Below, one piece after another: positions 38,807 to 49,000 of a stretch of 64,000 nt of DNA. The translations under genes and the position numbers were made by a program. The notes beneath the pieces were generated by a model. The model did no database searches, was not told where the DNA came from, and saw only the letters and a list, made by a program, of their open reading frames with translations. The DNA is from an uncultured Rubripirellula sp. (GTDB lineage: Bacteria; Planctomycetota; Planctomycetia; Pirellulales; Pirellulaceae), in assembly GCA_938075415.1 (NCBI GenBank), contig CALJHC010000003.1, positions 310,001 to 374,000 on the forward strand, in the 5' to 3' direction. Every line of letters starts with the position of its first letter. Within the stretch, counting starts at the first letter, position 1.

Positions 38807-40465
38807 ATGGAAAACAACTCACCTTCATCCAGCCAATCTCGATACAAGTGGGCGATGGCGGGTGATATCAATGCCTTTTTCGGGCTAATGCTCGATAACA
38901 TTGCTGGCCTGATCTTGATGGTTGGTTTGTTGGCAGGGTTTGGTTTCCCCATCGATTTTGCAGTCTCAAAAATGGTTCCGGGCACCGCACTTGGTGTCAT
39001 GATCGGTGATCTCGCTTTCTTCTTTCTAGCTTTTCGACTCGCCAAACAAACAGGTCGAACGGATGTCACGGCAATGCCACTTGGCCTGGATACGCCTTCC
39101 ACATTTGGAATGACACTTTTCATCCTCGGGCCCTCTTACCTTCAAGGCCTAGGGATGGGACTCAGCCAAGCCGATGCGGCAACACGCACGTGGAGTATTG
39201 GAATTTGGTGCATTGTGCTCAGCGGTATTCTCAAGCTTGTACTTGCACCTTTCACCAACTGGGTACGTCGAACCATTCCGAGGGCAGGTCTACTAGGTTC
39301 CTTGGCTGCGATCGCACTGGTATTAATCAGTTTCTTGCCCCTCGTGGAAATTCTTGGACATCCTCTACCAGGCATGCTTGCATTGGTCATCGTGCTGACG
39401 ACCCTCGTGGGTCGCATCCCACTTCCAACTCGAACGCCGGGCACGCTCGGAGCACTAATCATTTCAGGAGTGGTCTATTATTTTCTTTGCCTTATTCCCA
39501 ACACCGGATACCATTTTCCCGTTGCCCCCGAGGTCTACTGGTTTCCTGAGCAATGGATGCAAGCTTGGGAATTTGGATGGATCAGTGATTTTGACGACGC
39601 GTTAATGTACCTTCCCATCGCCTTCCCTTTTGCAATTGGAACGATCGTCGGAGGCATTGATTGCACCGAAAGTGCGGCAGCAGCAGGAGATACCTACGAT
39701 ACGAAAACGGTTGTCGGCATTGAGGCGGTCGCGACACTTGCTGCTGGGCTGTCAGGCGGAGTGATTCAGACGACGCCGTATATAGGACACCCTGCTTACA
39801 AAGCGATGGGCGGCCGCGCGGCCTACACGCTTGCAACTGCATTACTGGTGGGAAGTGCAGGGCTGGTTGGCTATTTCGCTTGGATTAACGCGTTAATCCC
39901 AACACCCGCTGTCTACCCGATTCTCGTCTTTGTCGGTTTGGAAATCACCGCTCAAAGTTTCCTCGCGACACCGCGCAAACACTATCCTGCCGTTGCCTTT
40001 GCATGCCTTCCAGCGTTGGCTTGCCTTGCGATGAATTTACCCGAGCAAATCATCAATGATCCAGCGTTGGCAAAAATCAGCATGGAGAGTTTTAACCCGC
40101 TTCTTCAAGCAAAAATGAAAACGATGGGAATGCTCAGTAGCGGATTCATACTCACAAGTCTTCTCTGGGCATGGGCGCTTGCAATGATTATTGATCGCCG
40201 GCTCAAAATAGCGGCATCAGTCATGTTTGTTGCTGCAGTCATGACCACTTTTGGTTTAATTCATTCCCCATTGCCAAATAATCAAATCTTTCTACCGATT
40301 GGCCCGGAAAGCCTGAAAACGGTTGTGCTGGACCCAATCTACTTATGGCAAGTGCTTGAATTTTCTTTGGCGTACCTAACCTGCTCAGCATTTCTTTTTG
40401 GCTGGTCACGTTATTCAGAAAAAGAGGTTATGAGTGTCGAGGCTGACCAAGCGCAATCAGAATAG
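38807..40465 (+). CDS. NCS2-like permease
   Basis: A membrane protein of about 552 residues with roughly 12-14 hydrophobic helices, resembling NCS2 (nucleobase/ascorbate) transporters of the AzgA type. Features include the N-terminal MAGDINAFFGLMLDNIAGLI, GRTDVTAMPLGLDTPSTFG, and the second-half FAIGTIVGGIDCTESAAAAGD with TTPYIGHPAYKAMGGR, corresponding to the paired substrate-binding regions. The substrate is not evident from residues I can judge. The frame offers GTG 38792 (with an upstream GAGAC) or ATG 38807. No purine gene is adjacent. It ends 52 bp before the convergent beta-RFAP synthase gene. Confidence 0.82.
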   Translation: MENNSPSSSQSRYKWAMAGDINAFFGLMLDNIAGLILMVGLLAGFGFPIDFAVSKMVPGTALGVMIGDLAFFFLAFRLAKQTGRTDVTAMPLGLDTPSTFGMTLFILGPSYLQGLGMGLSQADAATRTWSIGIWCIVLSGILKLVLAPFTNWVRRTIPRAGLLGSLAAIALVLISFLPLVEILGHPLPGMLALVIVLTTLVGRIPLPTRTPGTLGALIISGVVYYFLCLIPNTGYHFPVAPEVYWFPEQWMQAWEFGWISDFDDALMYLPIAFPFAIGTIVGGIDCTESAAAAGDTYDTKTVVGIEAVATLAAGLSGGVIQTTPYIGHPAYKAMGGRAAYTLATALLVGSAGLVGYFAWINALIPTPAVYPILVFVGLEITAQSFLATPRKHYPAVAFACLPALACLAMNLPEQIINDPALAKISMESFNPLLQAKMKTMGMLSSGFILTSLLWAWALAMIIDRRLKIAASVMFVAAVMTTFGLIHSPLPNNQIFLPIGPESLKTVVLDPIYLWQVLEFSLAYLTCSAFLFGWSRYSEKEVMSVEADQAQSE

Positions 40466-40516
40466 GATTGCGAATTGAATCCTTCTTCCCATGCTCTTCA
40501 GCGACTGAATTTTGAC

Positions 40517-41500
40517 TCACAAGAACTCAATCTTCCGTGGCTCAACACGGATACGCGTCAGCGTTAATAAAGTCGCGCCCGACGGAAGCCTCTCAACCAG
40601 CGTTTCGGCATGACCTTGGGATTCAAACCAGGCAAAGACACCGGGACCCCAACTGCTCTGCCCAACACCAACCACGCCACGCTGAGTCAGCCAATCAATT
40701 AACGATGAAACCTCCGGCCCATTATAAGGGCCACCTTGAATGGAAGAAAAAAGTAAACCGCTTGTTCGGTTGTAATGCTGAAGAGCATCCGAGAATGCAT
40801 GAAAGTCATGTTCTCTAGCGGCGGGTAACAATTTCTTTTGCGCCAGGATATCAAGAGTCGATCGTAACTCCTCCGATCCTGCAGGCAACCTCGAAAACTT
40901 CTCAACCTCACCTGGGCCAAAAACTTGCCCCTGTTCAATTGATGGCTTTAGAACCGCAACACACCAATCAGTAGGCAACTCGACTCGTTCCTTGATCGGG
41001 TTAAGCTCCGCCGAAGAGATTGATGATGCCTCAAAGATCATCCCACCATTAAAGTAACCATGGATTCCTACGGCGGATCGCTTACCTCGTCCCGCCAGAT
41101 CTCGGGCCATCTGGATCGGGGTGCATTGAGCCCCCAGAAAAGACAGCATTGCCTCCGTCGCTGCCAAAGCTAGCTGAGTACCGCTCCCTAAACCACAGTG
41201 AGCCTCTGCCTCGGTTTGAACATCAAGCTTTAATGCGGGTAGATTTCCAAGTCCAACATAATCAGCGACGCGCCTTGCAATTTCCTCAAATCGACCACGG
41301 TGTAATTCATCGCATTTGAATTGATCACTCTCCGATGCGGTCACCTCTGTTCCCGGGCTATCCACCATCGTCCCAAGCCCACCAAATGGCTCCACTGAAT
41401 CCAAAAGACCGAAGTGAAGCCTCGCACCTGCAGAAACTCTTACCGGGCGATTCCTGAATAAAGAGGACAAGTGATGATCACTTCGCTGCATATCGTTCAT
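40517..41500 (-). CDS. Beta-ribofuranosylaminobenzene 5'-phosphate synthase family
   Basis: A 327-residue GHMP-kinase-fold protein of the beta-RFAP synthase family, which in methanogens and methylotrophs joins p-aminobenzoate to PRPP with loss of CO2, the first committed step of tetrahydromethanopterin synthesis. Family stretches: RVSAGARLHFGLLDS, AEAHCGLGSGTQLALA, GRGKRSAVGIHGYFNGGMI and GVVGVGQSSWGPGVFAW. ATG 41500 has AAGG 9 bp upstream, and the coding region overlaps the DUF447 gene by 23 bp (ATG 41491 is the alternative). It is the last gene of the exbB-exbD-exbD-pabA-DUF447 run. The adjacent pabA should supply its p-aminobenzoate substrate. Confidence 0.88.
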   Translation of the reverse strand: MNDMQRSDHHLSSLFRNRPVRVSAGARLHFGLLDSVEPFGGLGTMVDSPGTEVTASESDQFKCDELHRGRFEEIARRVADYVGLGNLPALKLDVQTEAEAHCGLGSGTQLALAATEAMLSFLGAQCTPIQMARDLAGRGKRSAVGIHGYFNGGMIFEASSISSAELNPIKERVELPTDWCVAVLKPSIEQGQVFGPGEVEKFSRLPAGSEELRSTLDILAQKKLLPAAREHDFHAFSDALQHYNRTSGLLFSSIQGGPYNGPEVSSLIDWLTQRGVVGVGQSSWGPGVFAWFESQGHAETLVERLPSGATLLTLTRIRVEPRKIEFL

Positions 41501-42104
41501 CGATTTTGGCCTTGAGGAGATCAAATGCTGCGTGTTCCTGCGGCCCACCTGTTTTATCAACAAGCGGTTGCAACCTGCCTAGTTCATCGACGATCTGCGA
41601 CTTGGGAATCAAATGAGTACGAGTTGCGAGGATTGCGGCCTCGATCACAGCATGGCGTGCACGATTGAATCCAAAAAAAGGCCGCACTTCTTTTGACTCG
41701 ACAATGCGACAGTGTAGCGTCGCACGCAGCTCATCTTCTTGGGCCCGAACAACCTCGACGGCAAACCAGCGATGACAGTCAATCATTGGCCACCAATCAG
41801 TATCAGCCAATTGATTGACCCTCGCAAGCATTTCTTCATTGGTTAAATCACCAACAGCGGCTTGCGCGAAAACCATTGCATCATCGGTCACATGGACCGT
41901 GGCTCTTGGATTAGCCATTAAGTTTTGATAGGTGGTTGATGATCGAAAGGGTCGAAGCAAAAACGAACATTCCTGTGTTGCGTCAAACCCAGACGAAGTA
42001 TCACTATTGCCGACCCTGCTTTCTTGCAAGACCGTTGGGCCCATCGGCGCCAAGTTCACTCGACCATCTGAACCAAGGCTCGTTACGATCGCCTCGAGAA
42101 TCAC
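41478..42104 (-). CDS. DUF447 family, predicted flavin-type protein
   Basis: A 208-residue member of DUF447, a family found beside tetrahydromethanopterin genes in methylotrophs, planctomycetes and archaea. Fold segments: EAIVTSLGSDGRVNLAPMGPTVL, RPFRSSTTYQNLMANPRATVHVTDD, WPMIDCHRWFAVEVV and FFGFNRARHAVIEAAILATR. The split-barrel pattern suggests FMN binding. I set the start at GTG 42104, whose GTGA overlaps the TGA stop of pabA, a typical coupled start. The frame also extends to TTG 42110. Its step in C1 cofactor synthesis is not established. Confidence 0.87.
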   Translation of the reverse strand: MILEAIVTSLGSDGRVNLAPMGPTVLQESRVGNSDTSSGFDATQECSFLLRPFRSSTTYQNLMANPRATVHVTDDAMVFAQAAVGDLTNEEMLARVNQLADTDWWPMIDCHRWFAVEVVRAQEDELRATLHCRIVESKEVRPFFGFNRARHAVIEAAILATRTHLIPKSQIVDELGRLQPLVDKTGGPQEHAAFDLLKAKIDERYAAK

Positions 42105-42709
42105 AAGCAAGCACCCCGATAATCTGACGTCGCCGGATCCGACGATGCAATGAAGGATTGGAAATTTTTCAACAGCAGCAAACCGTGTTCGGTTAGTACC
42201 GATTCAGGATGAAACTGCACGCCAAACACGGGTCGATTAACATGCCGCAATGACATGATCATTCCGTCATCCGTTTGACCCGTTATCCTTAAACAACTCG
42301 GCAGACCATCGGCTTCGACCGCCAAGGAATGGTATCGCCCGACAGTCATGGGCGAAGGCAGACCCGAAAACAAACCATCCTGCCGATGAATCACGCGACT
42401 GGACATACCGTGCATGGGGCCGCAACGCGATACCGAACCACCAAAGGCAACCGCGATTGCTTGGTGTCCGAGACAAACCCCCAAGACGGGAACCTCCCGT
42501 GGAAGTCGATGCACCAAGTCGATGCAACAACCGGTGTCCGTAGGACCTTTTGGACCCGGGGAAAAAACAACAGCTTGCGGATTCAGTTTCAAACAGGTCT
42601 CAACGTCCACCTGATCGCTACGGAGCACCTTGGTCTGGCAACCCAATCGCCTGAAGTAACGGGCGAGGTTGTGAACGAACGAGTCGTAGTTGTCCAGCAG
42701 AAGAATCAC
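42101..42709 (-). CDS. pabA: Aminodeoxychorismate/anthranilate synthase glutaminase subunit
   Basis: A 202-residue class I glutamine amidotransferase subunit that supplies ammonia from glutamine. Triad motifs are intact: Cys in GVCLGHQAIAVAFGG, and His-Glu in GVQFHPESVL. The N-terminus (ILLLDNYDSFVHNLARYF) is typical. PabA and TrpG cannot be separated by sequence alone. Context favours PabA because beta-RFAP synthase, which consumes p-aminobenzoate, lies two genes downstream. Start GTG 42709, 3 bp after the ExbD stop. The catalytic PabB partner is not in the window. Confidence 0.9.
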   Translation of the reverse strand: MILLLDNYDSFVHNLARYFRRLGCQTKVLRSDQVDVETCLKLNPQAVVFSPGPKGPTDTGCCIDLVHRLPREVPVLGVCLGHQAIAVAFGGSVSRCGPMHGMSSRVIHRQDGLFSGLPSPMTVGRYHSLAVEADGLPSCLRITGQTDDGMIMSLRHVNRPVFGVQFHPESVLTEHGLLLLKNFQSFIASSDPATSDYRGACL

Positions 42710-42712
42710 AGG

Positions 42713-43189
42713 CTACCGACGTGGCTTTGCAAACTTAATCTTTTCGATCAGTTTGACAACTTCATTGCCATCTTTGTAGCCACTAACCGCAGTAATCGCT
42801 CGAATGACGTACTCATAACGCAGGTTATAGTCCGTATCAATCTCGATCTCCGGACCATCATCACCCTCGATGGGGGTCGTGGTGCCAATCAATGAAATGA
42901 CGTTGCCTCTTAGTTGGTCAAAATCCTGACCCAATTCAATCTCATTGAGAGCGATGGAGGTAAGTTTCCCCAACTCATCCGCTTTCATTCGCAATGTCAA
43001 CGGTAATTCGGTCGAATCCATCGCCACGGAGTCATTTCCGGCCAACGGCATTCGAACACTAAAATCACCCTCAAGCTCGACGATTTTGAAGGTCATCACA
43101 AAGAAGATCAATAACAGGAAGACAATGTCAATCATGCTTGTCATGTTGAGCTGAGTCTCTTGCGCCTCTTCTCGATTCCGAATTTTCAC
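42713..43189 (-). CDS. ExbD/TolR family protein (second copy)
   Basis: A 158-residue inner-membrane protein with one N-terminal helix (about 17-38, MIDIVFLLLIFFVMTFKIVEL) and a periplasmic domain. The conserved membrane Asp of the proton path is in MTSMIDIVFLL. The soluble part is typical in size for ExbD/TolR and has an acidic middle (EGDDGPEIEIDTDYNLRYE). Start GTG 43189, whose GTGA overlaps the TGA of the preceding exbD. With its paired ExbD it would form hetero- or homodimers inside an ExbB ring. Confidence 0.92.
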   Translation of the reverse strand: MKIRNREEAQETQLNMTSMIDIVFLLLIFFVMTFKIVELEGDFSVRMPLAGNDSVAMDSTELPLTLRMKADELGKLTSIALNEIELGQDFDQLRGNVISLIGTTTPIEGDDGPEIEIDTDYNLRYEYVIRAITAVSGYKDGNEVVKLIEKIKFAKPRR

Positions 43190-43623
43190 GTTCGGTCCTC
43201 CTTCACGCGCAACGCAAAGTTCTCAAGATTAACCTCTTGAGCAACCCGTATCACCTCCTGGACATCACCCGCGGCAGTGTCCTTGTGTGCTCGAATCACA
43301 ACGTTGGCGTCTTTCACGGACTTACCTTCGGCTTTGATCACTGAGATTTCACTGTTGAGCCCAACTCTCAGAGTTTCAGCGGTGAAACTATCACCACCCA
43401 AAAAAACTTCCCCATCCTTGGCGACATGCAAGATGATGGGAAATTCAAGAGGAGCCTCGGGAGGCTTGACGAGTTGGCTGCTGGGTAACTTGACACGATC
43501 ATTTGATTCGGTCTGAGCAAAATTGATCAGGACCATGAAGAACGCGATCAACTGAAACGCCATATCAATCATTGGCGTCAGGTCACCTTCAGCCAAGTCA
43601 ACTTTCTTCGATTTTACCCTCAT
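43186..43623 (-). CDS. ExbD/TolR family protein (first copy)
   Basis: A 145-residue ExbD/TolR protein. The N-terminus LAEGDLTPMIDMAFQLIAFFMVLINF carries the proton-coupling Asp and single membrane helix, followed by a periplasmic domain (VVIRAHKDTAAGDVQEVIRVAQEV). ATG 43623 directly follows the TAA stop of exbB, and its own stop overlaps the next exbD start by 4 bp. The two copies are clearly diverged from one another, so they may have separate roles rather than dosage. Confidence 0.92.
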   Translation of the reverse strand: MRVKSKKVDLAEGDLTPMIDMAFQLIAFFMVLINFAQTESNDRVKLPSSQLVKPPEAPLEFPIILHVAKDGEVFLGGDSFTAETLRVGLNSEISVIKAEGKSVKDANVVIRAHKDTAAGDVQEVIRVAQEVNLENFALRVKEDRT

Positions 43624-44544
43624 TTACTTCTTTGCCCCTTGGGGTTGCACATCCTCAAAGCGACTCATCAGGTTTTCACTGGTAACACCCACTTCAAGAA
43701 GCAATCTAGTCACGCGATTACGAAGCAGGTTGTAAGCCGCGATCGCGGGGATCGCGACTGCAAGACCAATCAAAGTGGTGAACAAAGCCGTAGAAATACC
43801 CTCTGCGAGCTCTGCAGGTTTGGGTGTTGCCCCACTCACTGCAATCACCTGAAACGACGCAATCATTCCGTGAACGGTTCCAAAAAGTCCAATCATTGGG
43901 CTGAGATTTCCAATCAAAGCCATGTAGCTGAGACGATGCTCCAACTTCATGCTTTCCTCTTCGCCCACCTCTTGCATACCCTCAAGTGCTTTACTGTAGC
44001 CTCGAGATAGCTTGGCAAGGCCAGCTGAGAGCACTTGCCCAAGAACCGACTCATCCGTTCGAGCAAGATCATAAGCCGATTGGAAATCCTTCTCGTTTAA
44101 TTTCTCTTCAAAAGCATCCACAAGCTCTTGCGGACACAAGGTGTCACGCCTAGCCGCGAGGATATTCATGACGAAAAGGGAAACTAGGCTGATCGAAAGA
44201 GCCAAGAAAATCACCAGGTATCCGATCCCTAGAGATTCGTAAACCCAACCCAAGAGCGAACTTGTTGCTGCCGCCCCATTACCGGCCGCATCAGCGGGGG
44301 CATCATCCGCCGGCGCTGCTGCCTCAGCCTCGCCATCAGGTTCAGCTGCCGGAGCCTCCTCGGCGAATTCGGCAAATTCATCCCCGTCGGCGTCCTGTCC
44401 ATTGACGTGAGATGTAACTCCCGCGGAAAACCCCAGCATCATGATGGCGATGACTGAAAGTCGAAGCCAACGATCGAACCAACGATCCGACTCAGTCCAT
44501 GGGCTGGTAACGTTCATCAAGTTTGAGCCACAAGCGTCGATCAT
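43624..44544 (-). CDS. ExbB/TolQ/MotA family proton channel
   Basis: A 306-residue protein with a cleavable-type hydrophobic N-terminus (about 28-50), then an Ala/Glu/Asp/Pro-rich linker of about 50 residues, and the MotA/TolQ/ExbB core of three helices. Core motifs: GYLVIFLALSISLVSLFVMNIL, LIGNLSPMIGLFGTVHGMIASFQVIA and ISTALFTTLIGLAVAIPAIAAYNLLRN. The family makes proton-driven motors with ExbD. The acidic linker makes it longer than E. coli ExbB (244). ATG with GGAG upstream. It starts the coupled six-gene set. Confidence 0.93.
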   Translation of the reverse strand: MIDACGSNLMNVTSPWTESDRWFDRWLRLSVIAIMMLGFSAGVTSHVNGQDADGDEFAEFAEEAPAAEPDGEAEAAAPADDAPADAAGNGAAATSSLLGWVYESLGIGYLVIFLALSISLVSLFVMNILAARRDTLCPQELVDAFEEKLNEKDFQSAYDLARTDESVLGQVLSAGLAKLSRGYSKALEGMQEVGEEESMKLEHRLSYMALIGNLSPMIGLFGTVHGMIASFQVIAVSGATPKPAELAEGISTALFTTLIGLAVAIPAIAAYNLLRNRVTRLLLEVGVTSENLMSRFEDVQPQGAKK

Positions 44545-44869
44545 TAACGAAGCTCTCCGGAAAGAAAAGTGTTTAACAGGCAGGTGCCTACGGTGATTCT
44601 CGTCGCCATGACACCCTCGGTGAACTGAAACTAATCTAGCAGATCATTGAGACCCACATCGGCCGATCGGGTGCGCCGATCATGACGATTAAATCTTTTT
44701 TTCCTTTGGATCGACAAGTCAACCTTTCTCGATCCAGCAGACTTCCACCTCCGAATGGAACCAGCTGACACATGAGGCGATCCGTCACCTCCGGTTAGCC
44801 AACCCTCAGTATTTCTCTTGCAACTTAAAAAACCATCGACCTTTTCAAGCAAAACCTCCCCGAACCAAC
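44545..44869. other. Intergenic, 0.32 kb, between TPR gene and exbB
   Basis: Holds a 6-bp-stem hairpin GATCGG/CCGATC (44665-44681) overlapping a 10-bp palindrome ATCGGCCGAT (44659-44668), so two mutually exclusive small stems can form. It may contain the exbB promoter. The minus-strand frame at 44631-44852 is not supported as a gene. Confidence 0.4.
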
Positions 44870-45922
44870 CTAAAAACCGGGATACCGTTGCTGCAATTCC
44901 TGTCTCGCCTCAGCAGCTCGATCGGGCTTGCCCACCTGAGGCCACAACTCAGCAAGACGCTGCAAAGCCTCCGCATGAGCATCAGGTTGCAATGAGAACA
45001 TGAGATGTGTGTGAAGATAAGCCAATATCGCACCATCCAAATCACCGCTTGCCTCAAAGCCGGCACCCTGGGCGTTATAAATCCTGGCAGCCATCTCGAC
45101 ATCAGTTGGGTTTAATTCCGCAATCAATGCATTGGTGATCGCCAGACTTTCATCTCCTTGCTTACTTTGGGCAAGGGCCAACGCTTTTCCAGCCTTAGAG
45201 AGAATCTGCAGCCGAGCGACCTCAGCCGACTGAGCCTGAAGACCGATCACCTTCTCGAATTCAGACATCGCGGCACCTGACTCCTGCTTCTTCAAATTAA
45301 CCAAACCCTGCAGGTAAACCGACTCCACCTTGGTGTTGGAGGAGGGTGCCGACGCTAGTGATTTGTAATAGGTAAGTGCTTTGTCGGCATTATTGAGCGC
45401 GAGAGACAGGTCCCCCAATAATCTCGCTGCTTCGAAAAAGTGCCACGAATCTGAATACGCACTTGCGAATGCGAGTAATTTACGAACCGCTTCATCCTTT
45501 GGCGCTTTCCCGGCCAGCGCAAGTTTCGCGTCACAGTATGCGAGATAGAAAACGGTGTCTGCCTTGTTCACCGCTCTTGGCAGAGAATCCAGAGCAACGG
45601 TTTTTAATTCCGACAACGCCTGATCATATTGCCCATCGAGAGCGAATTCACGACCTTTGGTGAGAGCCGGTGGATCACCCTCAAAAAGTATTTTCAGAAT
45701 CTGCCCCGCTTGGAACTCCTGATTGTTCCCGCCTCGCTTCAAGACAACACCTTGCTTGGAGACCTGGATAACGGTACCGCTAACATTGTCCTCCGCTTGG
45801 TCATAGACGCGATCGAGTTGTGCGACTGCTCGATCCGTCAATGACAAGACCATCATCGGAATCAGCAACCCTTGAAATGATCTCATAGCCAGGTTCATGA
45901 GCGTGAGTCTTTCTGAAGTCAT
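44870..45922 (-). CDS. Secreted TPR protein
   Basis: A 350-residue protein with a signal peptide (cleavage probably after DRAVAQ, about 35). A small beta-rich part (SGTVIQVSKQGVVLKRGG) follows, then tetratricopeptide-type helix pairs to the end (ALDGQYDQALSELKTVAL, ALNNADKALTYYKSLA, EASGDLDGAILAYLHTHLMF). It is probably a periplasmic scaffold. ATG 45922 is used, though ATG 45898 gives a shorter signal peptide. The frame extends to TTG 45970. It lies 88 bp downstream of a much larger TPR gene and 325 bp upstream of exbB. Confidence 0.85.
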   Translation of the reverse strand: MTSERLTLMNLAMRSFQGLLIPMMVLSLTDRAVAQLDRVYDQAEDNVSGTVIQVSKQGVVLKRGGNNQEFQAGQILKILFEGDPPALTKGREFALDGQYDQALSELKTVALDSLPRAVNKADTVFYLAYCDAKLALAGKAPKDEAVRKLLAFASAYSDSWHFFEAARLLGDLSLALNNADKALTYYKSLASAPSSNTKVESVYLQGLVNLKKQESGAAMSEFEKVIGLQAQSAEVARLQILSKAGKALALAQSKQGDESLAITNALIAELNPTDVEMAARIYNAQGAGFEASGDLDGAILAYLHTHLMFSLQPDAHAEALQRLAELWPQVGKPDRAAEARQELQQRYPGF

Positions 45923-46010
45923 TAGGTGAAAACCGTTTTTATGAATCTCTTGGCCAACTATTCGAAACAAATCATTTCAGTTCAGGCAGTTACCTGTATG
46001 CGATGTCTCT

Positions 46011-49000
46011 TTATTTCTGCTTTGGCAAACCAACTTGCGACTGACCGAGTTCTTTCTGGATCAAACGCAACAACGAATCAAACTTTTTACGCTGCTCCAC
46101 GCCACCCAACGCAGGATAGAGTGCAGCGACACGTGTGATATCAGTCAATGATTTTTCAATTAACAGTTTTTTGTTCGCCTGATTTCCTTCACTCTTCCCA
46201 GCTAAAAACCGGCACAGGGCGACATGATAACGAGCATCAAAGAACCGATCTTGAAACTTGGGATTACGACTGGTCTCTTGAGAAATTTTACCCCAGCCCC
46301 AAATGATATTTTTCTTATTCTCGCCGGGACGTGCACCAGCCAAAGCAGCCTGATAAACCCTCGACTGCACCGCGGGTGGCGCCTTGGATGCCCATTGCTC
46401 ATAAGCAAGCGCCGCCTCAACCTGAGCGTCAAGCATCGAAGATTTCTCTTTGAGTAAGCCCTCAAGAATACTGAGTGAATCTCGATATTGCCCTAGTAAG
46501 CGAAGTGCTTTCCCGCGTTGATAACGCACCACCAAGGTGTTGCCACCATCTTGTTGACTAAGGCTCTTCAAAGTTGAGTCCGCAGTTGTCAACAGGCTTG
46601 TCGAAAGAGGCGTGATGGTTTCCCCGCCAGTCATGGATGCCTCAGCAAGGTCCATAAGCGTCTGACCAACCCATTGCAAAGTGGCGACATCGTCAGTGGT
46701 GTCAGAGATTCGATCAAGAAAAACGCGAAACGCCTCAACCAACTTCGACTTTCTCGCGGGCGTTGCACCCTTGAGTTGCTCTCGGATATCCCTGGCCATC
46801 AAAATGAAGATTCGCGTTAGATCCCTTTGGGAATCAGGACCTTGAATGCTGTCACGAAGCTTTTCCATCACATCGGTCGCACGGTTCAATAATGCTGAGG
46901 TGTCTTCACCTTCAGTCGTCATTCTCTGCACAAGGACTTGCAACTGAACACTGTACAGATCGGCTGGGAAACTCGGATCCGGCGCCCCCTGCTTTTCAAT
47001 TAAAACAACCGGACCATACTTTTTATTTTCAATCGCATCGTATGCGGCTTGGATCTTGCCCTGCCTGAGATAGACCTTGGCGAGAACAAGAGCTGCCCTC
47101 ATTGCGTCGCCGTCAGCTAAAGCACCTGCGATTCCATCCAAGCCTTGCTTCAACTCTTTGGCGGCTTCTCCGAGATACTGATCCGCTGCAGCTTCATCTC
47201 CATCGATCTTTGACTGGATCGATTTATTCCAAAGCAACTGACCTAGAAGCCGCTGAAATGACGACTTTTCGCCACCCGCTGGCATTGAGCTAATCAGATT
47301 ACCGGCTTCCTCCCAACGATCACCACGCAACGCAATTTTGATCAAGACGCCCTGCGCAGCCATTGCGTCTGGTTCATTGGGCCAAGTCTTCGACAAGAAA
47401 CCACCCAACTTCTCCAGGTTGGCCAAGGCGAGTTCGTTTTCCGTGTCCTCGGACAAGAGTAGTTGCAGAGAGTTAAGTGCCAACAGACCGCCACGCAGTC
47501 CGACATCCGTGCTTGGTGCGTTGTTTGCCAGAAAAATCCCAACCACCGAAGCATCACGATAATGACCCTGCCGATAAAGTAGATACGCTAACATTTGCCG
47601 AGCTTGGTTTACCAATTCACCGTCACTCTGAGATGAGACCAGCGACAGACCTCGACGCAACAATAGAATCGCGATTCTCCTGGACTCAATCAGCTGCTGC
47701 TCATTTTGCGCAAGTTGTTTTTTTGTTTCCTCACCGGCATTGGCCTGACTTTTCAGCAATGCAATCGACTGATCGAGCTGATCGAGAACGGACAATAATT
47801 CCCTCGCTCCATCAATTGCGGCGGGAAGGCTTTCTGGATCATCCGCAGTCGGCAACTCGGAAACTTCCGTTAAGTTGATCCCCATATCAGACAACATGGC
47901 ATTGGCCGTCTCAGCAAATTCGCCCGGAACTTTGCTCACTCGAATCAACATTTGTCGACCTGACGACTCGGCTCGTTTTAAATCAGCCGGCTTTTGATTC
48001 TCGGTGTCCTTCGATTTGACGAGGTACGCTTTTGCAACTTCCAGTTGCAGCTGCTTCAGTTTGGGAAAATTCTTTTCAGTGGGCCGGGAATCCTCGAGCA
48101 ACTGTTCACCACGATCAATCGCAGATTGATACCTCGGGGGCGTCTCGGCGAGCATCAGATCAATCATTCCTGAAGCCGCCTCGTATTTCGCAACCCGTAA
48201 CGGCTCTGCCTCGGGTTGCTCCAACATTCGCATGTAACTGTCCAATGCCTGCTCTGCCAGTCCGAGCTTTCTTTGCACTTTGGCCCGGTCAACCATCGCG
48301 AGCGCACCTTGGACATAAGAATCGTATTTCTCACTGAGGTCCATGAAGGTCGCGAGTGCCTCATCCAGCAATGCTTTTCCCTCTTTTGCGGGATCCGAGT
48401 ACGTTACCGCCGCCTCATATTTCGCATTCCCCGAGCTGCTCAAAGCTTGCAGGAAATCGCCTCGGTATTGATCTCGCAGAGCCGCTTGTTCGGGATCTTG
48501 CTCCGCATCAATCTTTGCACCCTGCATCTCCTTGAGTTTCTCACGAAGTTGTTCGATGATTTCATCAAAGGTACCAGCAGCGGAAACGAAGGATTCTCTC
48601 GCCCGTTTCCGATTGGCGGCGTCCGGCTTGGCGGCCATTAACTGCAAGCCCCGGACCATTTGCAGTCGACCCAGTTGCATCCTGGCTTCGGGCACGCGCG
48701 GATGTGAGGACTGCTTTAAAAACTCTGTTAGCTGGCCTTCGGCGTTGAGCAGCAGCTCGTCACGATTTTCAGCATTGCGAGTCGCACCGGCAGCATCGAT
48801 GTAGGTTTGGGCTTTTTCGAGCGTGATTGCTTCAAGCATCGAAGGATCAACTCCCGAGTATTGATCCAGACGCTCCAAATAGGTCACCGCTGTGTCATAG
48901 TAGCCCGCAGCCCGAAGTCGCTTTAAAAAGTCAGCTGCAGGCTCACCAGCCATACTGACTGCAGACCCAGAAAAGCAGCTGACCAATACCACGGCGATCA

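Noticed and set aside
44631..44852. 73-residue minus frame upstream of exbB
   Set aside because: Arg/Ser-rich, no family or start signal. The region also contains hairpins and is better explained as a leader.
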